DNA of 45,538 bases from Schoenoplectus triqueter (lineage: Eukaryota > Streptophyta > Magnoliopsida > Poales > Cyperaceae), in assembly GCA_964058805.1 (NCBI GenBank), contig CAXKVV010000520.1:1-45538 (forward strand). The letters run 5' to 3'. The notes under the pieces were generated by a model. It had not been told where the DNA came from. It searched no databases and saw nothing but the letters and a program-made list of their open reading frames with translations. Of the stretch, positions 1 to 9,431 are shown piece after piece. The position numbers and the translations under genes were made by a program. Positions within the stretch are counted from its first letter, which is position 1; each line of letters opens with the position of its first letter.

Positions 1-960
1 CCAACTAAGGGCCAAAGGAGAAATCCCTTCGGACAATACTAGGATCCTAAATAAGCCGGATAAATATAATAATATAGTATCACGAAATAGATTCTAGTCT
101 CGAATATGACCGCCCACACTAAACACTGAAGGACATGGTATCCTAATCGCTCAAATTTGGATTTAAAAATGGAATCATATTAAGAATAATAATACAACTA
201 TAGTATTGATCAAAATAAAACACTCTGACACAGTCGAATCCGCCAAATAACGGGATCGGTGGATAACCCGGCAGGCAAAGATGCGCAGTACATATACAGA
301 CCGGTGGGTCCCACGGGCCTATGGGTCACCGTACGTAACCACAACGGTCTGGTTATGCAAGACAACTCATACTGGGAATTACCCGGTCCGTCTCTCAACA
401 CTCTCATGCATTTAATGCATGATTAACTACCTAACTTAATTAACAATTAGTAATAGTAATAATATTTTCCTAATAAATATAATCTATAACTTGAATTATT
501 TAATTCTATCTAATCCTATCTCGGGACTAGTTCCAGAATCCTACTCCTATCATGTCTACGTGCAACATGACATGATATGACATGCGAATGCGGGTATGTC
601 TCGAATATGCTGGTCAATTCACCAGATGTATATGACAGGTCAGATTTAGCCCCTAATCATTTTTGGTCAGAAAACACCGCAATTCAGTTTTGTTTTTGGT
701 TTGGATTCCTAATTCTAAAGAAAGAAAATCAAATCTCAGGAAAACCGTACCTGAGAATAATTTGGTTAGGTCAGAAACGTCAAATTACTAAGTTTCTGGT
801 GGCGCATCACGATCTTGTCAGATGAGCCGTCTCATCTTGAGTGTATTCGTTTGTCGGCTCGTTAAGATATTTTTCGAAAACCTATGAAGTCAAAAATAGA
901 TCAAATTGGCGAGTATCATATTCACATTGGGTCTAGTTTGGTCAAGGTATATCGGACCCT
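1..960. other. Repeat-derived noncoding stretch, unit 1
   Basis: No gene is supported. In unit 2 the same DNA directly follows the LTR-like stretch that begins at 22675, so this is probably the continuation of that repeat. Short open frames here (for example 577-825, plus) occur in both units but resemble no protein I know and have no start or splice context. Confidence 0.5.
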
Positions 961-1960
961 CAATTGAAATTATCATTATTTAAGTTCGGATTTTAAAATT
1001 ATATTTATTTTGATTTAATACAATTAATTTAAATTTTATTTTGATTGATTATGCTAACTAATTATTATCACTTAATTAAATTAAATTTATAATTAGGATA
1101 ATTAATTATTTAGAAATAGAGAAATTAATTAATATATAATATTTTATATTTAATATATTTAGTATTATTCTTATTAATTTAAAAATAGATAAGTTAATTC
1201 ATGCATATATATATTATAATATTATTGTTCTTATCAATTTATAAAAGAGAAATTAATTAATATATACGTTAAAATCTATATTATTATTATATTTTAAATT
1301 ATTATTTTATAACTCTAAATTATTTATAATATAGTCTTTAATTATGTTTTATTTTATTTATATTAGTATTATTTTTATAATTTAGAGATTTTATTAATAG
1401 AAGTAAAAGAAATTAAGGAAACTTAACTTTAATTTAACGTATTTGTTTTAATTAAACTGTGTTGGTGTTTTGAGATTAAATTTATTTCAATTAATGTAAC
1501 TTATTTAATTTATTTAAATTAATTAAGTTAGCTTAATGTTATTCCTTAATTAATTTAATTATAATTAGGATAATTAACTATTTAGAATTATAGAAATTGA
1601 TTAATATATAATATTATATAATTAATATTATTCTTATTAAAAATAAAGAAATTGATTATTGCATATTTATATATTTATTAAATTATTTTATTATTAAATA
1701 GAGAAATTGATTAATATATATTTTATATTATTAATTATTATTATCTCTTAGTTATTATTTATAATCACTAATTATTTATATCATGTTCTTTAATTATATC
1801 TCATTTTATATTTTAATATTATTTTCATTAATTAGAAAATATATTATATAAAACTAGAATTAATAATAAAAACCAAATTAAAAGAAAATAAATTCAATTA
1901 AACTTAAATTTAATTAATATTTTTATTTATTTAAACGTGTTGGTGTTTTAATGTGTTTGA
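961..1960. repeat. AT-rich degenerate tandem duplication (~470-480 bp period)
   Basis: Very AT-rich. The motif GGATAATTAAYTATTTAG occurs at about 1097 and 1568, and GTTGGTGTTTT at about 1461 and 1939, in the same order. This implies an imperfect direct duplication with a period near 475 bp. No coding potential. Unit 2 has the same structure at about 24770-25780. Confidence 0.6.
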
Positions 1961-2650
1961 GATCATAGGCTGCCTCCGAAACCACTGTATCTGTTCGGAT
2001 TTTCATTATTGAGGCAGATCATGTAATCATCTCTCATATTTCACTGTAAGTATTAATTAATTATTAGTTGGGCACGTTTTTAAATTTACGACACTTGCTA
2101 ATTAATTAATTACACTATTATCCAAATTAACCTTTCAGCCCACTTAGTTAAGATTAATTTCTTTTCCGACTATTCTTATAGGTTCAATTGTACGTAAATA
2201 TTGAATTTTGCGCATATAACCCTCAAAAGAGTTATTACCACAAAAATTTTCAATTTGGTCCCTTAATTTATTTTTATCATCTCAATTCAGCCTTGACAAC
2301 AACTATCATGACATAGTCATAAGAATGACACAATATTCCTAATTGATACAACAACCACCAAAGCATCACATATCAGCATTACACGCAAGGGAAAGGCAAC
2401 ACGGCAGAGAACAACAGGGCAACAGAGGGGAATCCCAAGCATAGTAAAGTACAGCCAACAACACAACTGATGCAACAACAGCAGAACCACAAAACGTGCA
2501 TCACAAGTCCAACCACTATCGGTTCAGGATAGGGTAAGAATAGAACAAGGGTCTTACTGGTACCAGCATCACAACAAACACCAGAACAACACAAATGGCC
2601 AACACTCAGAAGCCTTTCCAAACTCGCCTCACTGGTACCCGTGGGCATAC
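1961..2650. other. Noncoding, possibly retroelement-derived
   Basis: Moderately AT-rich then CAA/ACA-rich DNA between the AT-rich repeat and the palindromic cluster at 2655. It has an 89-codon minus-strand open frame (2379-2648), identical in unit 2, with low-complexity Cys/Leu content and no recognised domain. I see no tRNA primer-binding site and no retroelement protein motif. Confidence 0.4.
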
Positions 2651-2654
2651 AAGT

Positions 2655-2812
2655 TAGTATCGTACGATACGAGATACGTATCGTACGATACGGTATGAGT
2701 CACAGGGAAAGCGGTACATATCGTACCGCTGTATCGCAAGCCAACTGTATCGCTAGAATCGTTACGATACGACAGAGAAATACCTGTATCGTATCGTATC
2801 GCCATTAGTTGC
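2655..2812. repeat. Cluster of palindromic GTATCGTACGATAC-type motifs
   Basis: Two nearly adjacent palindromes centred on TATCGTACGATA (2657-2670 and 2677-2692) are followed by a series of GTATCG/CGATAC motifs in both orientations to about 2810. A short TGATACGATAC remains at 6082-6092, just past the acidic tail of the hAT transposase. Dense short motifs near an end are typical of hAT subterminal transposase-binding regions, so this may be the 5' subterminal region of that element. A matching 3' inverted repeat was not found. The unit 2 copy begins at about 26481. Confidence 0.45.
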
Positions 2813-2983
2813 GATTCTGAAATGGAGCCTCGGGATCACAAATTCGTCTTTTCCCTCCCTATATGTGATCGCCCTTTTCGTCCCGATCACCTTTTCCCTC
2901 CTGATCGCCTTTTCCTTCACATTTTCGCGCACACAGAGGGGAGCTCGTCAATCGCCCTGATCGCTTCGCACGTCGCCGTCGTC

Positions 2984-3107
2984 GTCGGTCGCTGAGAGGA
3001 GCTCGTCGCCGTCGGTCGCTGAGAGGAGCTCGTCGCCGTCGGTCGCTGAGAGGAGCTCGTCGCCGTCGCTCGCTGAGAGGAGCTCGTCGTCATCGCGCGC
3101 TGAGAAG
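2984..3107. repeat. 27-bp GC-rich minisatellite, unit 1 (4 full units plus a partial)
   Basis: Units start at 2984, 3011, 3038 and 3065, with a 16-bp partial at 3092. Each carries GTCGGTCGCTGAGAGGAGCT plus CGTCGCC or a close variant. The period is a multiple of 3, so open frames run through it on both strands. It lies in the leader of the hAT transposase gene and its GC content contrasts with the AT-rich surroundings. Confidence 0.9.
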
Positions 3108-3349
3108 CAACAACAGCGACTGTGGTTTGTTCTTTTTTTTTGAAATTTTGGGTGAGACCGTGAGAGAGACTGGGTGAGACAGTGATAAAAAAATCAAATC
3201 CTAAGAATTCCACCATTTTAATTTGGAGCACATGCACTGGTGTCCGGTAGTTTTGACCTCATCCATATACACGCACACGTGTATGTAGCTTTCTACAATT
3301 TGATTAAGCCTAATTGATATTTTTCCTCTATTTCCCAGTATACATGCAT

Positions 3350-3451
3350 ATCTGCCATTGTCACTTAACAAATAAATTTCAAAATTACAAAATTCCAGTC
3401 TCTCTTAACAACTAACACTTAACAATTAATTGTTAAGTGACAATGGCAGAT
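3350..3451. repeat. Foldback, 22-bp perfect inverted arms, unit 1
   Basis: A 22-bp arm at 3350-3371 (containing GCCATTGTCACTTAACAA) is repeated inverted at 3430-3451 with a 58-bp spacer. It could form a hairpin in the leader of the transposase gene or be a tiny MITE remnant. No target duplication was recognised. Confidence 0.8.
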
Positions 3452-3633
3452 TTGAAAACAAATAAGTATTAAGTGTTAATATATAGTATATTAGCATGTA
3501 TTATGTTCTGTTAAGCTAACTAGAAAATGTAAACAGTTAAGAATTAAGACTTAAGACTTAAATATTAAGTCAATGTGAAAATTTTCACCATCTTACGTAT
3601 TTATTCTTTCATTTTTAGTTCAATTACAATTAA

Positions 3634-6130
3634 ATGGGAAGAAAGAAGGCACAAAAAGATGTTTGTTGGTCTTATTGTACAAGAGTAGGTGATAATAGAT
3701 TGCATGTAAAATGCAATTTTTGTGAAAAGGAAATGTGGGGAGGTGTGGCTCGGTTGAAACATCATTTTGCGGGAACCCGCAAAGATGTACCACCATGTGA
3801 GAAGTGTTCCGATGAGTTGAAAGAAACATATCAAAAATTATTAAAAAAACATTTAGAAGAAGAAAAAGGTGTAGACATAGAAGTAGAAGATAGAACGAGA
3901 TCAACGATGGATGGATTTGTGATCCGATCGGATAAGGGAGTTGGTGCTAAGAGAAAACTAAAACAAATCACCATGAATGCAATGGCAAAAAGCCGAATCC
4001 CGGCATGTAGAGCGATAATGAGATGTATCTACGTAGACGGGTTGCCATTGACTCTTGTCAAGAGCCTTTTTTTTAAAAAAATGATCGAAGAATGCATCAA
4101 ATATGGATTGGGATTGAAAATTCCATCATATCACGAAGCAAGGGTAACTTTTTTAAAATGTGAAGTAAAGGACGTGCATTCTATGTTAGAGAGATATAAG
4201 AAAGAGTGGTCTAAAACCGGTTGTACATTGATGTCCGATGGATGGACCGATGAAAAGGGTAGGTCTATTACTAATTTTCTTGTCAATAGTCCAATGGGAA
4301 CCGTTTTTCTTAAGTCGATTGATTCATCAAGTTACTTTAAAGATGCAAGTAAGTTATTTTCCTTGATTGATGGTGTGATAGACGAAATAGGTGAGGAGAA
4401 TGTTGTGCAAGTAGTAATCGATAGCGCATCGGCTTAAGTTAGTGCCGGTAAATTATTAATGGAAAAAAGAACGAAGTTATTTTGGAATCCATGTGCGGCA
4501 CATGTCTTAGACTTGATTTTAGAGGAAATTGGTAATATACCAATTTTCAAAGATTGCATTCACAAAGCGAAACAAGTGTCCAATTATGTCTATAATCATG
4601 CTTGGGTGCTTAATTTATTCCGACAACAAACGGGACAAAGGGAATTAAAAAGACCGGGTGTAACGAGATTAGCAACATGCTTTCTAAGCTTGGAGAGTTT
4701 TGAGAAGAATAAAATTACTTTGAAAGCAATGTTTTGTTGTAGAAAATGGTTGGAAAGTACTTTTGCGAGGACCTTGGAGGGTCAAAGGGTAATGGACATC
4801 ATAATTAAAGATGGTAATTTTTGGAGACAAGTTAAGTATTGCTTGACGGCTACGGCACCTCTCGTCAAGGTGCTTAAACTTGTCGATGGTGATGTAAAAC
4901 CGGCAATGGGATATATTTATGAAGCAATGGACCGGGCTAAGGAGGAAATTGCTAAAAGCTTTGATAACAAGCTCAATAGGTATGAAAAGATTTGGAATAT
5001 TATTGATCTAAGGTGGGAATTACAACTCCATCGACCACTACATGCGGCGGCATATTACCTCAATCCAAAGTAATTTTTTATCTACTATTTATATTTCATA
5101 TCATGATGGTCTTCTTTAAATAGTTTATTGAAAAATATTTTTTTTAAGGTTTCATTTTAGTGAAAATTTTAATGCGGATGATGAAGTTCAAGGGGGACTA
5201 ATTGAAACGATTGAAAGAATGTACCCCGATCGTGCAACACGATTTAAAATTGATACTCAACTTGAGAAGTTCAAGCGATCGGAAGGTACATTTAGGTCGG
5301 ATATGACCATCCACTCTAGAGACAAGAAACAACCCGGTATGAATTCAAATTTGATATCCATGCCTTTAAATTCAAGAATATATTTTGTTCTTTGAGTTAA
5401 TCTTTTAAATTTTGAAATAGCACATTGGTGGGATATGTATGGTGTGGGCAAGGAGGTTAAGGAATTTGCAATACGTGTTTTGAGTCTTACATGTAGTGCA
5501 ACGGGATGCGAACGAAATTGGAGTATTTTTTATAACATTCATACCAAGAGAAGAGCAAAATTAGAGCATGAACGGTTGAACAATATCGTTTTTGTCAAGT
5601 ATAATCTAAGACTAGAAAGGAGGCAAAAGGAAAGAGAAATGAAAGGTGATCATTATAATCTAATTGAATTATCAGATATGGACTCGGATGATGAATGGAT
5701 CACCGAAAAGGAAACACCCGTTCTTCAAGATGAGTCGGATATCGAAGCTCCTATTCCTTTTATTCCCGTTGCCCAAGATTATTCATGGAAGGATTTGAGT
5801 GAGTGTTTTATGGAAGAGGATGTTGGTACTAACAAGAAAAGAAAACGAGGTATAGATTTATTTTTATATTTAAATATTTCGTGTATCTCTATTTACAAGA
5901 TAAAATAGTTTTTAGTTTGCATTTTGTTGCTAGGACCAAGAGATTTGAGACTAGGCAAGGAAAAAAATAACAATAAAGAGAAAGGAAAAGCAATTATGGT
6001 GGAAGAAGTTGAACCGGATTTAGAGGAAGAGAATGAAACCGATGAAGAAGATGAGTCTCTTAATCTTAATGATGAAAGTGATGATACGATACACGAAAAG
6101 TCTTTTCTAAACTGGACCCAGCTGACTTAA
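3634..6130 (+). pseudogene. hAT transposase (BED finger, DUF659, hAT dimerisation), one premature stop
   Basis: A cut-and-paste DNA transposase of the plant BED/DUF659 hAT group. Predicted exons are 3634-5069, 5149-5336, 5421-5849 and 5934-6130. They sum to 2250 nt and splice in frame. The N-terminus has a BED-type zinc finger (CNFC, then H-H-F near residues 27-50 and further Cys). A DUF659 region follows (around MSDGWTD, residues 200-260), then the classic AAYYLNPK block and the C-terminal dimerisation block (SLTCSATGCERNWS; HTKRRAKLEHERLN). An acidic Lys/Glu tail ends it. The only lesion seen is TAA at 4435-4437 where unit 2 has TAT (Tyr). The start is the first ATG before the finger. With the stop it should give only the finger and part of DUF659, so it is probably non-autonomous now. 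Terminal inverted repeats were not found. Confidence 0.9.
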
Positions 6131-6289
6131 TTACTGGATAAGTCTTTTCTAAATTTAAGCAAGAACAAAAATTCTGATTATTAAATTACCAGATTCCAGT
6201 TTAATCCAAACTAAGAGACTGATATCTTTTTTTTGAAGTATCAAGAAGTTGCTTGCAAAATTTCATTGATACAATAAAAAACAATTTAC
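6131..6289. other. 3' flank of hAT gene
   Basis: AT-rich noncoding DNA with a direct repeat AAGTCTTTTCTAAA at about 6099 and 6140. The element's 3' end should lie near here, but no terminal inverted repeat is evident. Confidence 0.4.
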
Positions 6290-6505
6290 ATGGGTGTACG
6301 ATTATACCCCAATTACACCTCTCAGTTTATACAGATTATAAACGATAGAAATGAAGAAAATGATATTGCACGGCCGTTACAATATTTGACAATTGACACC
6401 GTAGGCCTCATGTTCTATATTGGGCCTCGGCCTGAGCTGGTCTCGGATCCCAACTTACAGCGTGTTACCTCTTTCGTCAGAAATGCGATAGAAGACATAA
6501 TTTAA
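6290..6505 (+). CDS. Small hypothetical ORF (71 aa), unit 1
   Basis: I do not recognise this frame. It encodes 71 residues starting MGVRLYPNY, rich in charged and aromatic residues, with no membrane segment or signal peptide. Unit 2 has the same frame at 30130-30345 with no visible difference. It could be an exon fragment of a captured or older gene, because its flanks are AT-rich and its composition is more gene-like than theirs. No promoter or splice context is clear. Conservation over such a recent duplication is weak evidence for function. Confidence 0.25.
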   Translation: MGVRLYPNYTSQFIQIINDRNEENDIARPLQYLTIDTVGLMFYIGPRPELVSDPNLQRVTSFVRNAIEDII

Positions 6506-8143
6506 AATAAAAAAAGGTGCATAATCGTTTTTACTTTTTAAGCAAATATAGCATAATTGGCTTTCATAAGTTTCTTCAAGAAAATAAGTAGGTTATAGGC
6601 AAAACACAATAAGTTTCTTCAAGAAAATAAATATGCTTTCCTCAAAAAAAAAAGAAAAAGAAAAAAAAAGAGAGTAGGTTATAGGCCGAACTCTAATTAG
6701 AAGAACAGTATGTAAACTAATGAAAATTGAAGTGTCAATAAGAGTAACTAAAACATTATACATTGTATAAGATTATTTATTTAATTTAGTCGTATGTAGT
6801 GAAACCTGCAAAGTTTCACTTAACAATTTATTTAAATTTAGCGATGCTATGAACATTGTTAGGAATTGAATCCTCTTCTAAAATCTCAAATTAAATTTGG
6901 TTTATTTTTTTTTGACATAGTTCTACTTTCCATAATATTAGCTTTAATTTATTTATTGTACTGGTAAATTTTATTCCAGGCTCTAGATTAACTTTAATTT
7001 AGTTTTTATAGGGCCCAAATGGATTGAGCCTAATGCTCAATCCATTTCTGCACAAAGATATAATGACATCACAACAAATTTAGGCCTCAACGAATCCACA
7101 GTGGCAAGTGGCGCACATTACATCAAGTCTAATCATTCAGTGGGTCCCGGTCGAGAGCAGCTCCTATATGTAGAGCCTCTTGACCAATTGGAAAGAGGGT
7201 CACAACTTGACACAGACACACATACATGAAAGAGCGATATATGTTCGGTATATTATATACCTAATTAGACCATCAAATATATTACATACATGAAAGAGCG
7301 ATGGATGCTCTGAGCCTTTACCACGTCCTTTACATTTGTTCATTAAATCGGTGCTTAGACAGAAAGACAATTTTAGTGGGGGACTGATATAGATACAGCA
7401 GCAAACCAGTAATATCACTGTATACTGGAACGTGAGAGCAATCTCTGTACATAATGGCACATAACAGAGAAGATGTGTTCTTGAAACAAGAGTCGCACTG
7501 TGAAACACATGTAATGCACTTTGGATGAGCGGAATCATTATGGCGTACAAACATCATCTTTATTTTTGGTACATTACGATTTATAAGTTCCCCAAAGAAC
7601 AAACTAGTATTAAAGAAATTGATTTCGTATTTGTGTTCTTCTACCTCCTAAAGAATTTGATCTATTACAGTGTTACTTCACTAATTGCTTCGTCGATTGA
7701 GAGAGATTCTGATCGTCGTGGCAGTGACAGATGAAGAACAAAGGGTGAAACCTACACGAGGAATTGTTGTTCTTCGCTGAATCATAGCTCAGTTTGCAGC
7801 AACAACACGTACAGCTTCTTGAGTCTTTTTATATGGCTTATATGCTAGATTGATAAAAAAAATTGATTTGCACGAACTCCTTGAAATAACAGCATTGGCG
7901 GAGATCCTTCAATCAACATATAATAGATGTTTTTGCTCTCAATATTTTCAGAAATTAATGATTTTTTTTTTCTAATTTTAAACAAAGTCTCAATAATATT
8001 ACTAATGAAAAACTTCACATGATTAAGCCAGTTCATATATTAACACTAGTACTCCATACAAGTGTTAATTCTTCTTTGTTAATACTACAAAGTACAAGTT
8101 AATCATATTCCATTATCCCCTTAGTTAAGTTAATAAACAAAAT
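6506..8143. other. Intergenic region between hAT gene and ELIP-A1
   Basis: No gene can be supported. It holds oligo-A/GA tracts (6630-6680), a 13-bp-arm hairpin (7017-7047) and a direct repeat ACATGAAAGAGCGAT (about 7223 and 7288). Overlapping minus-strand open frames lie at 7200-7602, one with a run of Cys (HPKCITCVSQCDSC). These frames have no known domain. The last ~300 bp are the ELIP-A 3' flank, homologous to the ELIP-B 3' flank at about 13630-13915. Confidence 0.5.
7017..7047. repeat. Short perfect hairpin
   Basis: AAATGGATTGAGC (7017-7029) and its reverse complement (7035-7047) are separated by 5 bp. Unit 2 carries one mismatch in the right arm (GCACAATCC), so the stem is not strictly kept. 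Role unknown. It is not followed by a T-run and no neighbouring gene makes it a terminator. Confidence 0.6.
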
Positions 8144-9400
8144 TTACACAAGAGGCCCACCCTTCAAGTACTCGGTGAAAGCTAAGGCTACCAATCCTAA
8201 CATGGCAAATCTTCCATTCCACATCTCAGCACTCTCATTCATTATCCCGTCAGTTTTTGACTGCACATTCACTCCCTTGAACAAGGGTACCAATGAGGCA
8301 ACTGAGAAGAGCACTGCTGTGCTAAAAAACCAGGGGAAACCGCCGTTCGACAATTGCATGAATAAATCATCGCCTCTCGCTGCCTCTACTGCTATTGCTG
8401 CGACGAAACCAAGCATGGCTAGCCGTCCGTTGATTCTCTCTGGTGCTGGACCACTGAATGCGAGCACATCGGAGAACTTGGTGCTCACCTGATAATTAAT
8501 ATCTGTAAGTTAATTAATTATCCAAGTGTGATCTGGTTCATTAATTAATTCAAGAAAACTTTGGAAGTAACAGTAGTTGATACTTGATACTGTTCTCTTT
8601 TTTTTTATTATTCTGATAATTAGTTAGTTACCTTAGCTATAGGTTTGGGAGCAGGAGATGGAGATGAAGAGGGCTGAGATGGCGTTGTTGCGTCTGTGGA
8701 CTGCTCCGGAGGTTGCTGCTTATCCGGCTGCAATATTAAACAAAATAATAAGTTGGAAGTTTCCAATCATTTAATTATACTGACACTCTGACAGTGACCC
8801 CATATAAGTACAGTACTAATTACTCTTTCGGCCAATCGCTATATCCCTCAATGCGCATGACACATATAGCAAATTAATTTAATTGTGATGCGTTGTGTCT
8901 ATTCACATTTTTAAACAATAACTAATACATTTCGGGATTCAATGTTGTAGTACCATTAATTACTTTCAAAATCAAAGACAATATATATATATATAAATAA
9001 TTAGGCTATGGTACTTTACAAAGCACAAGAGTCTTATGTGCTTTGCGCTTTATTATTAATTTAAAATCAGAAATGATTGATTCAAATCTCTCAATCTAAT
9101 CTTCATATCAAAATCTATTAGTAAATCAAATTTTATATATTTTTTTCAAATTCATTTGATATTTTTTTATAGGGGGAAAACTGTCATTTTTGGATGAACC
9201 AGAATTCTCAGATCAAGTTATTTTCTCCTCATCAGAAAAAATAACAAAATAATTCTAAAAAATATAAAATTTAGTTTACTAATAGATTTGAATGTGAAGA
9301 ATAGATTGAATGGTTCAGATCGATTATTTCTGACTTAAAATTAAAAATAGAGCGTAAAACACACAACGTCTATGTGCTTTACAAAACACCATAGTCGGAC

Positions 9401-9431
<31 letters not shown>

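Noticed and set aside
577..825. 82-codon plus-strand frame repeated at 24382-24630
   Set aside because: It lies in repeat-derived DNA, resembles no protein I know, and its conservation only reflects the recent duplication.
2917..3237. Ser/Thr/Gln-Arg repeat protein on the minus strand (also 26743-27091)
   Set aside because: It is the translation of the 27-bp minisatellite; several frames are open on both strands, as expected for a period divisible by 3.
3601..3904. Minus-strand open frames over the hAT finger exon (also 27455-27758)
   Set aside because: Shadows of the BED/DUF659 coding frame on the opposite strand.
7330..7602. Cys-rich minus-strand frame with C-x2-C-x3-C-x2-C spacing
   Set aside because: No signal peptide or known Cys-rich fold; overlapping frames are equally open; no promoter or splice support. 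Mentioned within the region entry only.
8175..8492. Plus-strand open frame of about 105 codons opposite ELIP exon 3, present in all four genes (also 13947-14267, 32014-32331, 36938-37258)
   Set aside because: It is the antisense of a conserved coding exon; its openness follows from ELIP codon content. No start, splice or promoter context of its own.
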